From contig NZ_BAZX01000016.1 in the NCBI RefSeq assembly GCF_001310955.1, forward strand, positions 35,290 to 99,289: DNA of 64,000 nucleotides, written 5' to 3'. This DNA is from Marinifilum fragile JCM 15579 (GTDB lineage Bacteria > Bacteroidota > Bacteroidia > Bacteroidales > Marinifilaceae). The notes under the pieces are model-generated. The model was not told the origin of the DNA and made no database searches. It saw only the letters and a program-made list of their open reading frames with translations. Made by a program: the position numbers and the translations under genes. How positions within the stretch are numbered: the stretch's first letter is position 1; each line of letters begins with the position of its first letter. Positions 55,195-63,985 of the stretch are shown piece by piece.

Positions 55195-56222
55195 ATGATT
55201 CAAACTTCAAACATATCATACCTACTAAGCAAGCTCAGCTTGATTCTGTTTCTTTCAATGAGTTCTGTAAGCTTCAGTTCTGCCCAGGATTTAAAAAAGG
55301 TAATGGATTTAAGCCATCGCTGGAAATTTTCCATTGGCGATAAGCAGGAGTGGGCCAATCCTGAATTTAACGATTCAGACTGGGAGTGGATCGATGTTCC
55401 ATCAGCTGGGAAAACCAAGGTTTTCATGGTTATGATGGTTTTGCATGGTATCGAACGACTTTTAGTGCAAGGCAATTGCCCGACAAACAAGCTTTGTATT
55501 TGCAGTTGGGATACATTGATGATGTGCATGAGGTGTTTGTGAATGGCGTAAGAATCGGATTGTCAGGTAAATTTCCACCTCGATTTTCAACCGCATATAA
55601 TGTTTTCAGGAGTTACAAACTTCCTGCTGATTTATTACAAGAAAACAATACCATTGCGGTGCGTGTGTACGACGCTGGAGGAGAAGGCGGGATTGTTCAT
55701 GGAAACCTTGGCATCATGATGGATGTTGATGCAGTTCCATTAGATGTTGATTTGAGCGGAAGCTGGAAGTTTAAAATCGGCCAGTATGCACATGAAAATA
55801 TTGACCAATTGGAAACTTGGGACAATATTATTGTTCCGGGAAACTGGGAAGATCAGGGCTATAAAAACTATGATGGCTATGCCTGTTATGCCTTGGAATT
55901 TAAACTGGAAGAGAAGTTTGTAAAAGACAGAATGGTACTGATTCTGGGAAAGATTGACGACATCGACCAGGTGTTTGTAAATGGCGTTCTGGTAGGACAG
56001 TCTGGCGAATTTAAACCACAAACCGTTCACGAACGATCCAATTCGTGGCAACAATTAAGGGGATATTACCTGCCTCAAAACCTACTAAGCAGCAGCGAAA
56101 AAAATACCATTGTAGTGCGTGTTTACGATGGATTGCAAGGCGGAGGAATCTACTCAGGTTCCATTGGTTTAATTTCTCAGGATCATTACATCCAATATTG
56201 GAACAAGAGAAGGAATAAGTGA
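55195..56222 (+). pseudogene. Paralogous secreted protein with two GH2-like sugar-binding domains, frameshifted
   Basis: It begins with a signal peptide (MIQTSNISYLLSKLSLILFL, ending SAQ) and MDLSHRWKFSIGDKQEWANP. The first frame runs 55195-55542 and the second 55386-56222, with the change near 55404. Adding one A (TCAGCTGGG to TCAAGCTGGG) joins them as DVPSSWENQGFHGYDGFAWY. The product has two jelly-roll modules closely related to those in the preceding gene (LGYIDDVHEVFVNG, ILGKIDDIDQVFVNG). It ends WNKRRNK right before the 165-bp repeats. The pair is a tandem duplication. Confidence 0.75.
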
Positions 56223-57120
56223 TGTTGGTGATGTATATGTCTGGCATCTTCAAGATGCTTGACATGTAAGGCAATGGTCAAAGTGTTAAATTTGAATCAA
56301 TCCCCACGCTCACCCTTCACTTCCCTATAGGGAATTGCGCTCAGGATAAGCCTCTTTAGAGCCTGTCCCGACTATCCAGAAGAAAGATAGAATGAGGTGT
56401 TTGTTGTTCATCCCAAATCACCTCACCTTAATCCTCTGCTTGAGGATAAAAACAGCCCTTCTGGCTTGAAGACAAAGAAAACATTTCATTTTCGTCGCAG
56501 TAAACCATCCACTCCAATCAACAAAACCAGTTGCGACGAGTTATTGTAGAACCCAGTAACCCAGAGCGGCAGTCGCTTCGCTCCCTTCCCCTGGCTAGTA
56601 TGATATTTGCCCTTCAGGCAAAAATTTTGGAACAAACGAAGAATTAAATGATGTTGGTGTGAATATGTCTAGCATCTCGAAGATGCTTGACATGTAAAGG
56701 AGCGCATGCTCAAAATCGATTGACCCAGGGCGGCCGTCGTTTCCACACCTTTCCCCTGGGCTAGTATGATATATGCCCTTCAGGCAAAATTTTGGAACAA
56801 ACGAAGAATTAAATGATGTTGGTGTGAATATGTCTAGCATCTCGAAGATACTTGACATGTAAAGGAGCGCATGCTCAAAATCGATTAACCCTGGGCGGCA
56901 GTCATTTGCACACCTTTAACCCTGAGCCATATGACTTTTGCTTTTCAGGCAAAATTTAGGAATAAGAGAAGGAATAAATGATGTTGGTGTGAATATGTCT
57001 AGCATCTCGAAGATGCATGACATGTAAAGGAGCGCATGCTCAAAATCGATTAACCCAGGCGGCAATCGTTTCCACACCTTTAACCCTGAGCCATATGACT
57101 TTTGCCCTTCAGGCAAATGA
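56217..57120. repeat. 165-bp tandem repeats with two hairpins per unit
   Basis: Three units in tandem with an exact period of 165 bp (AAATGATGTTGGTGTGAATA at 56646, 56811 and 56976), and a fourth partial unit to about 57120. A diverged copy (GTGATGTTGGTGATGTATAT) overlaps the stop of the upstream gene. Every unit carries the palindrome AGCATCT-cga-AGATGCT and the palindrome GAGCGCATGCTC. Between, 56290-56590, is G+C-richer DNA with a TCGTCGCA/TGCGACGA inverted pair but no gene. The minus-strand open frames across it (165 is a multiple of 3) have no family resemblance and I do not call them. Confidence 0.8.
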
Positions 57121-57390
57121 TAAAGAAAAGAATCTCAAAATTTTGAGAATAAATGTGCCGGCGCAAAAAGTACTTAAAACTAAATAATCATAATACTTGT
57201 GTAAAATCAAGTGATTTTCAAGATTTTTGATCTTGATTTAGCCCTCAAAATAAAAGCCTCCTTTTACTTTTTGTAATTGTTGAATAAAAGACCCAGATAT
57301 CTCCATCTCGCTCAATACCAGTCACAGTGTGCTTTGACGTGATATTCAAGAATTGCAAGATGAGCTTATTCTTCGATTTTAATTAACAAT

Positions 57391-57705
57391 AACTCGCGTG
57401 AGAGCTCGTCAAACGCGCGAAAATCATGCTCTCCCGCGCGTTTGAGCATCTCTCCCGCGCGGTGGAGCATGATTTTCGCGCGAAAAAAGTGCTCAACACA
57501 GCGAAATTTATCCATAAACGCACGAATATGATCAATTTTTTTGCGAATGAGGAGCTCCACCGCGCGAATGAGGAGCTTCACCGCGCGTTTGAGCAGGATT
57601 TTCGCGCGAATGAAGCCGTCAAACGCGCGGAAAAAGTGCTCCACCGCGCGAATGAGCATAATAAACGGGCGAAAAATGAGCGTAATCGCGAGAATTTTCT
57701 GAGCT
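57391..57705. repeat. Second 21-bp-period repeat array (core CGCGCGAA)
   Basis: Fifteen consecutive units of exactly 21 bp, from 57391 to 57705. A typical unit is ACCGCGCGAATGAGGAGCTTC; others are TTCGCGCGAATGAAGCCGTCA and CCCGCGCGTTTGAGCATCTCT. Positions 3-8 (CGCGCG) are the most constant, with GAGC or GCTC common in the second half. Both strands are open in a frame because 21 is a multiple of 3, but the predicted peptides have no relatives I recognise. The remaining gap, 57121-57390 and 57706-58256, is very AT-rich with no gene seen. Confidence 0.85.
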
Positions 57706-58256
57706 TCCGAAAAGTAAACAATAAATAATTTTTGAGATTTTACCGCTATGATCGAAAAAAAATAAAGAGAGCAAGCCGAAAAAGCCTCATTTTTTTACCG
57801 AATGTGTGTTTGTCTTTAACAAAAGTTCAAGAATACCAATGAATTAAGGATAAATAGAATGTTTGTTATAATTTGTGCGATAATAAAAATATATGTTTTG
57901 AATGCGAAAGAGGTCATTTTCGCGATGATGCAAAAGTAATGGCTGGCTGTATTTTATATTATGAGAGAGGTGGGAGATAAATTGTAATTTTTTAAAAAAT
58001 TCCTAATGTACAGAAAATCAGTGTTTAAAAATTAAACAAAATGATATAAATTAAAAATATTCTATTTTACATGGATTTTTTAAATAGAGCTGCTAACTTA
58101 GATATTGTCTTTTTGTATGAACATCATATGATGCAATTTATAAGAGTTTAATGTTAATATGAAATGTGATCATTGGCTCTTTGTTTTGACTTTATAGGTG
58201 TCATATTAAAAGGGAAGTAATAAGGAATCAAATATGTTTAAATAAAATTTACAATT

Positions 58257-58880
58257 ATGGTTTTAATAAAAAAACGTTATGACTTTATTAAAGGGAATGT
58301 AAAAGAGTTTAGACAAGCTTGTTTAAACTATATTGCGAAAATTCAGATTCATGGCCCAACACTGGGAATGACTGAGGAGGAGATTGCAGCAGAAATTGCA
58401 CGCATTAACAAACTATTGGCTTTGATGGATGCCAGGGATCAGCTTGAAGTGCAATTGAAGGCTGCAGTGAAGGAAGTAAATGTAGAGAAGGATGATTTCG
58501 TGAAATACATTCGTACTCGTAGAGATAAAGTTCGTGAAAATCCAGCTTGTACCGAAGCCATGTGGATTGATTTGGGTTTTAATACTACCTATGCAAACGA
58601 GGATTCAAGCAATTTGGTTCCTGAACTTAAGGCAAGTGTCGAAGCCGAATACCCTGTGTTAAAATGCCAAAAACAATCTACCGATGGTTGGAAAGTATAT
58701 TCACGTATTAACGGAAGCGGACAGTTTCAACTGCTTGGGGTATCAACCACAGGGAAGTATATTGATGCACGACCAAAGGCAGATCCCGAAAAAAGCGAAA
58801 GCCGCGAGTATTACCTCTTTTTTATGCTGAAAGACGAGGTGGTTGGTCAAAAATCAAATATCGTAGAATTGGTGCTGTAG
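58257..58880 (+). CDS. Hypothetical protein
   Basis: A 207-residue cytoplasmic protein with no signal peptide. The N-terminal half is helical and charged (KGNVKEFRQACLNYIAKIQI, EEEIAAEIARINKLLALMDA, QLEVQLKAAVKEVNVEKDDF). The C-terminal half is beta-rich (KASVEAEYPVLKCQKQSTDG, WKVYSRINGSGQFQLLGVST, ESREYYLFFMLKDEVVGQ), resembling a fibronectin-type module. I do not recognise the family. It stands alone between the repeat region and the MITE-like element. Confidence 0.65.
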   Translation: MVLIKKRYDFIKGNVKEFRQACLNYIAKIQIHGPTLGMTEEEIAAEIARINKLLALMDARDQLEVQLKAAVKEVNVEKDDFVKYIRTRRDKVRENPACTEAMWIDLGFNTTYANEDSSNLVPELKASVEAEYPVLKCQKQSTDGWKVYSRINGSGQFQLLGVSTTGKYIDARPKADPEKSESREYYLFFMLKDEVVGQKSNIVELVL

Positions 58881-58903
58881 CCCTTTGATGCATCCCTGCA
58901 AAG

Positions 58904-59039
58904 AAAGAGGGTGTCCAAAAAGTTCAATAGTATTGTCATTCTGAGTCAGCGAAGAATCTGTCCTTTTCATTAACAGATGTTTCACTTCATTCAACAGGAT
59001 ATTGTATTCGATTGAACTTACTTTTTGGACACCCTCTTT
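58904..59039. mobile_element. MITE-like element with 19-bp terminal inverted repeats
   Basis: AAAGAGGGTGTCCAAAAAG at 58904-58922 is the exact reverse complement of 59021-59039. Inner GTTCAAT and ATTGAAC extend the match. The total length is 136 bp with no coding capacity, and the interior has a CATTCTGAGTCAGCGAAGAA stretch, a type of dispersed repeat common in Bacteroidota. No transposase is nearby. It could also act as a terminator hairpin for the upstream gene. Confidence 0.65.
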
Positions 59040-59176
59040 GTTTCGTTGCCCCCACAAACACCAGCACAAGAATAAATGATGTGTATTTCCCTTAAAATTT
59101 ATTACTGTAAAATGTTTTGATTGAAGATAATTGTTTATAAATTTGAGTTTATCACCAATGAAAATGGTGTATTGGA

Positions 59177-59322
59177 TTGGAACAAGGAACAGATTTACCT
59201 TACATACAAAATATTTTAGGCATGGTTCGAGTAAAACAAGAGAGATTTATACTCATTTTGCAAAAAGCGAGATTTCTAAGTTTAAAAATCCAATAGGTGA
59301 TATTTTTAATAACTCTACCTAA
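59177..59322 (+). pseudogene. Remnant of a tyrosine recombinase C-terminus
   Basis: One frame (59177-59221) reads LEQGTDLPYIQNILG and the next (59221-59322) reads HGSSKTREIYTHFAKSEISK then FKNPIGDIFNN. Joined by one missing C (GGCAT to GGCCAT), they match the end of XerC/D-type recombinases: the G-T-D-L-x-x-I-Q-x-x-L-G-H box with the conserved His, and the catalytic Tyr in EIYTH. The rest of the gene is gone. It lies 2 bases ahead of the first cassette-like repeat. Confidence 0.7.
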
Positions 59323-59323
59323 A

Positions 59324-59412
59324 GGTTGGGTTAGCCAACTATATTAGTGGAGTAAACAAACTTATATAATCAAAATAAACCAACTAGGTTGGGTTAGCCC
59401 AACGTTACCGCC
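59324..59412. repeat. Cassette-like junction 1 (paired GGTTGGGTTAGCC)
   Basis: GGTTGGGTTAGCCAAC at 59324-59339 is repeated as GGTTGGGTTAGCCCAAC at 59387-59403. Each copy is itself nearly palindromic (GTTGGG/CCCAAC). The right copy runs into CGTTACCGCC, which begins the same kind of junction as that before the next gene. GTTGGGT fits the integron core pattern GTTRRRY and GCCCAAC fits RYYYAAC. Confidence 0.5.
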
Positions 59413-59434
59413 AATACCAAAAAGATAATCCATT

Positions 59435-60277
59435 ATGAACAAAGCACTGATGTCACCTGAAACGAAATTAAGACTACTGACAAGTACTGAGGAAAAATTA
59501 AATGATATAACTAGTGATATTGATAACATTAGAAAGCTTATCAAAAAAGCTGAAGCAATTGATACTTTTTTAAAGAAGGAAAATATCAATGCTAGCTTTA
59601 ATAATTTACTAGATCTTTTAGAGTTTAGGTTATTTATTGGGATTTTAACTTTAGACTTGACTTCAGCAGTTAGAATATATTTGAATGCAAAGTTTCAATA
59701 TGAAGGGGTCTTTTCGGCAAGACAAATAGTCGTAATTATCAATGAAGGATATAAGAAAATATACAATTTTGTAACTCTAAGTGATAATGGTGTTGCAAAA
59801 CTTAAGAACAGAAATAATTCATTTTGGGTAAAAGAAATTGGTGGAATTATTGACAATGATTTACCTCATTTAAATGTGCACTATAATGACATATCACAAA
59901 AATTAGACGAATATTTTAATGTAAATTTCAGTTCTCTAAAGGAATTACGTGACCTATCCATACACTATGGAGAAACAGCAAAGGATAAAAGTCCTGTGAA
60001 AGTTTATGACATGATTGTTAAAATGGATATTGAAGAAACATTTCTTAAAATGATCCCTTTTATGGAAATATTAAATGAAATGTTTTTATTCACTCACATA
60101 TTAGTTACTGAATACCAAAAGAAAACTGATAACCAACAAGAGAAGCAAAAAAACATGTTAACAGGGATGATTGAACAGCTTCTAAATTTAAGAAATGATA
60201 AAAATGCAAGTATAATAAATGGTCACATTGAAAAATTACAGCAGATACATAGCATGTTCAGTCCCAACACAGATTAG
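59435..60277 (+). CDS. Helical protein in cassette-like unit 1, possible HEPN-like
   Basis: A 280-residue, all-helical cytoplasmic protein. The sequence ELRDLSIHYGETAK contains an R-x4-H pattern (Arg 172, His 177), the catalytic signature of many HEPN ribonucleases, within a helical context. I do not see a full HEPN match elsewhere, so this is only a hint. The protein starts MNKALMSPETKLRLLTSTEE. It stands alone between two palindromic junctions, without an operon partner. Confidence 0.6.
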   Translation: MNKALMSPETKLRLLTSTEEKLNDITSDIDNIRKLIKKAEAIDTFLKKENINASFNNLLDLLEFRLFIGILTLDLTSAVRIYLNAKFQYEGVFSARQIVVIINEGYKKIYNFVTLSDNGVAKLKNRNNSFWVKEIGGIIDNDLPHLNVHYNDISQKLDEYFNVNFSSLKELRDLSIHYGETAKDKSPVKVYDMIVKMDIEETFLKMIPFMEILNEMFLFTHILVTEYQKKTDNQQEKQKNMLTGMIEQLLNLRNDKNASIINGHIEKLQQIHSMFSPNTD

Positions 60278-60297
60278 TTAATAGTCAGCAAGGTACA

Positions 60298-60489
60298 GGC
60301 GGTAACAAAAGCTATATTTCATGGGCGGTGATTAGCAGTTTGAATGTTTAGTACAATTAAGAAACACCAGCAAGCCAATTAAATGGGTTTGTTCAAAATA
60401 TATAGGAAATTTAATAGGCTTGCTTATTTGGAGGTTTGATAAGACAACTGTTTTAATCGCCCACGAAACAAAGCAAGCCCGTTACCGCC
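60298..60489. repeat. Cassette-like junction 2 (192-bp imperfect palindrome)
   Basis: GGCGGTAAC (60298-60306) pairs with GTTACCGCC (60481-60489). Inner matches include TTTCATGGGCG against CGCCCACGAAA, CAGTT against AACTG, and CAAGCCAATTAAAT against ATTTAATAGGCTTG. The whole segment between two unrelated genes therefore folds on itself, with arms of about 90 nt. It contains no gene. Confidence 0.7.
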
Positions 60490-60507
60490 AATTAAAAAAG
60501 AGACAGC

Positions 60508-61509
60508 ATGGACACTATAATTGTAAATAATCAGATTTATCCTCTTAAGTTAGATTCAATTAAAGTGAATTCTGATTTTACTATGATTGTAAACGAATTA
60601 GATTCATTACGCTTACAAAGCAAAGAGGATTTTAAGGAATTAAACAATACTATTCAGATTGCTCATCAAAAAGACAACTACTTTGATAATGTTTCCAATG
60701 ATGCACTATTCACAACGATTACAACAATATTAGTATTCTCGCTTGGTGTCTTTATAAACATTCTGATTAAATGGATTGAAAGATTAAGAAATAAGAAAAG
60801 TATTAGAGTTTTTGTAAAGCAACATCTTGATAAAATTATTGATTCGTTTTCAACAAATTTACAAGGGGCTTATTCCAAAATTGCCAATGGCACAACAATT
60901 GACACTGGGATAACTTTGACTCCACCGAAAATATTATCAAATGATTTTCAAAGAATATTACATTTAGATTCGAAGGAACTTTTTAGCTCTATCAAGAAAA
61001 AGAAAGAGTTATCAAATGTTGTTAGCCAAATTGATTTCTTAAGTAATCTAATACCAGAAGTTCAAGAATACCATGCCAATGCATTGGCAGGCAGCAATAA
61101 ATTTCGGGATAAATTGAATACAGACTTAAATAAATATATGGATGCATTGGCTGATTTTGTTGACTTTGAAAAAGAGAATACTAAGGATTATGAAAATACT
61201 GAACCTTACAAAACAATCAATGATTCGATAATTAAGTTTTATAATGAAATTTCGGGTAAACGTGAGTTGCAGAAGTTCTATGACGAAATACTTCGCCCAA
61301 ATCAAGAATATTTAGTTAAGTCAAATCTGTTTAGAACTCATGAGATAGGAAAATTAATCGCTAACCTTGGAAAAGATTTATCTCATTTGTTTAATGACTT
61401 GTTGAATTTGACAACGGAATTTAAAGATCAATATTCTGAATTCTCTGGACTAATAAAAGATTCAACGACGTCTTTGAAAGATAATATGGACAAAATTAAC
61501 TGGCGGTAA
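60508..61509 (+). CDS. Membrane-anchored helical protein in cassette-like unit 2
   Basis: A 333-residue protein with one clear transmembrane helix at about residues 69-88 (TTITTILVFSLGVFINILIK). The remaining C-terminal 240 residues are cytoplasmic and helical, with several charged coiled-coil stretches (SIKKKKELSNVVSQIDFLSN). No known family is recognised. The stop codon lies inside the GGCGGTAAC that begins the next palindrome. Single-gene units of membrane proteins are frequent in accessory defence-like DNA, but no function can be given. Confidence 0.6.
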   Translation: MDTIIVNNQIYPLKLDSIKVNSDFTMIVNELDSLRLQSKEDFKELNNTIQIAHQKDNYFDNVSNDALFTTITTILVFSLGVFINILIKWIERLRNKKSIRVFVKQHLDKIIDSFSTNLQGAYSKIANGTTIDTGITLTPPKILSNDFQRILHLDSKELFSSIKKKKELSNVVSQIDFLSNLIPEVQEYHANALAGSNKFRDKLNTDLNKYMDALADFVDFEKENTKDYENTEPYKTINDSIIKFYNEISGKRELQKFYDEILRPNQEYLVKSNLFRTHEIGKLIANLGKDLSHLFNDLLNLTTEFKDQYSEFSGLIKDSTTSLKDNMDKINWR

Positions 61510-61701
61510 CAGTGCATAATAAAACATAAGGGCGACAGCGATTTACGAAAGGTTTGCATATTAGATTAGCCCCGCCAAATCTACGATTTGACGGTTTGTT
61601 TTAAAAGACTAAATTTGTGTCTAATCGTAAATTTGGCTCAGTGCAAACTGGAAACTTAAGAGCATTGAAATCCCTTACGTTTCATATGCCAAACGTTGGC
61701 G
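61502..61701. repeat. Cassette-like junction 3 (about 200-bp imperfect palindrome)
   Basis: From GGCGGTAAC at 61502 to AACGTTGGCG ending at 61701. The arms match as TGCATAATAAAACATAAGGG against CCCTTACGTTTCATATGCC, GTTTGCA against TGCAAAC, and AAATCTACGATTTGAC against GTCTAATCGTAAATTT. The size and layout equal those of junction 2 although the sequence differs. Confidence 0.65.
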
Positions 61702-61726
61702 TTCATTGTAAAAAAAGACATTGCAT

Positions 61727-63985
61727 ATGGCAAATTATGATTTTCAAAATATATTATCTCCATTAGATTTTGAATATTTGACTAGAGATTTACTCTCCGC
61801 TGACTTAAAAATAGAACTAACTGCATTCGCAGAAGGTAAGGATGGTGGAGTTGATTTAAGATATTCAGATAACAAAAAATCATCAATAGTAGTACAATGT
61901 AAGAGGTCAAAAAATATTACCAAGAGTCTTCTTGAGGAAGAAGCTAAAAAACTAAAAAAACTAAAATTTGATAAATATTACTTTGTTGTTTCATGCAATT
62001 TAAGTGTCAAAAAGGTTGACCAAATTAAAGACCTATTTAAAGATTGGATTGAAGGTGATAAAAACATTTATTCAAGACAAAGATTAAATCAGTTATTAGA
62101 TAAATATCCAGAAATACAGAGGAAACATTATAAGCTTTGGTTAAATAGTTCAAAAGTATTTAATGTTATTATTAATCAACACTTGTTTGAACGTTCAAAA
62201 GCATTAATTTCTAGCATTCAAAAATCTTATAAATACTACGTTAAAAATAATAGTATTAAGGTTGCATTAGATATACTGAATAGACATCAATTTCTTATTA
62301 TAAGTGGAATACCTGGCATAGGTAAAACAACCTTGGCAAAACTTCTCTTGTGGGAATATTTGCAGAAAGATTATGAAATAATCGAGATACGAAAGATTTT
62401 GGAAGGCGAACAAATATTAACTGAAGAAAGCAAGAGTAAACAAGTTTTTTATTTTGATGACTTTTTAGGTGAAAATTTTCTTAAATATGATGTAATAGAA
62501 GGTCGTTCATATGACTTGGTTCAATTTATAAATCGAGTTATGAGTAATAAGAATAAAATTCTCATTATGACAACACGAGAATATATTCTCACTCAGGCAA
62601 AGGAAAAATACGCTAAGCTTGATACTGATGAATTAAACATTCACAAATATACCTTAGACTTAAATACTTACACGAAAAGAATAAGAACACTCATCCTTTA
62701 TAATCATTTATATTATTCGGATGTTAGTCTCGAACATATTAAAGAATTAATTAATAATAAGGTTTATAAGAAAATCATTAACCATAAAAACTATAGTCCT
62801 AGGATTATTGAACAAATGACTATTAAATTGGCAGAAACAGAACCTGATAAATATGCCAATTCATTTTTAGAAAACTTAAATAATCCGTTTGGTATTTGGG
62901 ACAGGGCTTTTAAAGCAGAAATTTCTGAAGGAGCAAAATATACTTTGTTTATTTTACTATCAATTGGTCGTCCTATCTTTATCTCTGAAATTAAAGAAGC
63001 GTTAGACTTTTTTTATGTAACAATTGCTCTTAAGCAAGGAATAAATTTTAGACCAATAGATTATAGAGATTATATTAAGGAATTAGAAGATTGCTTTATT
63101 AAAACAAATTTAACGGATGAAGGAACTCACTTTATTGATTTTCAAAATCCATCAATAAAGGACTTTCTATTAGAACTCATAAAGCCTGACAAAGATTTGT
63201 TGATTGCATTAATTGAATCTTCTTTCTATTTTAATCAATTTGCATATACCGTAAATTATCTATGTGAAAGATTCAGAAAGGATAACAAATTAAACAAGAT
63301 AATCTATAAACATTTAACCTCAAGATACGATGAATTTAAAAACACATATACAATTTTCTATGGCATGGAATTGCGAGAGACATTAAAGGAAATTGACAAA
63401 ATAGATTCCTTAAAAAATTACTTGAAAGAAAGTAAAAATGCCTTAATGGAAGACTTCGTTATAAAAAAGTTTGAATCAATTGATTCAAAAAAGTTGTTTC
63501 ACCATGATGAAAAAAAATATCTATCATTTTTTAAAGATTTTAAAGATAAAATAAAAATTGGATTTAATGATTTATTTTCTAGCACTTTAGCTAATATCGA
63601 TTGGTTTGGAAATGTGAAAAACTTTTTAATACTAAAAGAAATTTCAACGGATTTTGACAACCTTGTAAAATCAAATCAGATTGAAATTGATAATAAAATC
63701 TCGAATGCTATAAATAAGGAAATTGAATATAAAGATTCTAAATCATCTTTAGAAAATTTGATATCTGAATTAGATGAAGAGATTGATAATATTGGTGCTT
63801 TTTCAAAAGTCGATTTTCATTCATTTACTCAAGATATTCAAGATAAGATTGAAAGTATTGATAATGAAGTAGACGAAACATCTGAAAAGGAAACGGTTGA
63901 GACAGATGATTTTATAGAAACAAAGAAGGAATCAGAAGATAAGTTTAACGAAGAAGAGTATTTTAATATAGAAATGTTTGAATAA
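61727..63985 (+). CDS. Mrr-like nuclease fused to STAND NTPase (Avs-like defence protein)
   Basis: A 752-residue protein. Residues 1-150 are an Mrr-type restriction-endonuclease fold: LSPLDFEYLTRDLLSADL, then GKDGGVDLRY (Asp 43) and VVQCKRSK (Gln 57, Lys 59), the D...QxK form of the PD-(D/E)xK active site. Residues about 180-400 are a P-loop NTPase with GIPGIGKTTLAKLLL (Lys 200) and Walker B VFYFDDFLGE (Asp 244, Asp 245), as in nSTAND3 ATPases. The C-terminal 350 residues are helical and end in an acidic tail. Fused nuclease-STAND proteins of this kind occur in AVAST-type anti-phage systems, where the helical part senses a phage protein and unleashes the nuclease. I choose the ATG at 61727 over a TTG at 61721. 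It stands alone in its unit. Confidence 0.85.
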   Translation: MANYDFQNILSPLDFEYLTRDLLSADLKIELTAFAEGKDGGVDLRYSDNKKSSIVVQCKRSKNITKSLLEEEAKKLKKLKFDKYYFVVSCNLSVKKVDQIKDLFKDWIEGDKNIYSRQRLNQLLDKYPEIQRKHYKLWLNSSKVFNVIINQHLFERSKALISSIQKSYKYYVKNNSIKVALDILNRHQFLIISGIPGIGKTTLAKLLLWEYLQKDYEIIEIRKILEGEQILTEESKSKQVFYFDDFLGENFLKYDVIEGRSYDLVQFINRVMSNKNKILIMTTREYILTQAKEKYAKLDTDELNIHKYTLDLNTYTKRIRTLILYNHLYYSDVSLEHIKELINNKVYKKIINHKNYSPRIIEQMTIKLAETEPDKYANSFLENLNNPFGIWDRAFKAEISEGAKYTLFILLSIGRPIFISEIKEALDFFYVTIALKQGINFRPIDYRDYIKELEDCFIKTNLTDEGTHFIDFQNPSIKDFLLELIKPDKDLLIALIESSFYFNQFAYTVNYLCERFRKDNKLNKIIYKHLTSRYDEFKNTYTIFYGMELRETLKEIDKIDSLKNYLKESKNALMEDFVIKKFESIDSKKLFHHDEKKYLSFFKDFKDKIKIGFNDLFSSTLANIDWFGNVKNFLILKEISTDFDNLVKSNQIEIDNKISNAINKEIEYKDSKSSLENLISELDEEIDNIGAFSKVDFHSFTQDIQDKIESIDNEVDETSEKETVETDDFIETKKESEDKFNEEEYFNIEMFE

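Noticed and set aside
56595..57116. Minus-strand frames across the 165-bp repeats
   Set aside because: 165 is a multiple of 3, so a frame open in one unit stays open. No family and no promoter.
57366..57728. Open frames on both strands across the CGCGCGAA array
   Set aside because: A period of 21 bases keeps any open frame open. No start signal or homology supports a protein, though one frame could be tested.
59131..59322. A 63-residue gene at the left of the cassette array
   Set aside because: It is the frameshifted tail of a tyrosine recombinase rather than a gene.
59387..61701. Calling the junctions canonical integron attC sites
   Set aside because: Only the first junction has cores fitting GTTRRRY/RYYYAAC. 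The other ends (GTTACCG, GTTGGCG) do not, and no integrase is present, so I keep the neutral term cassette-like.
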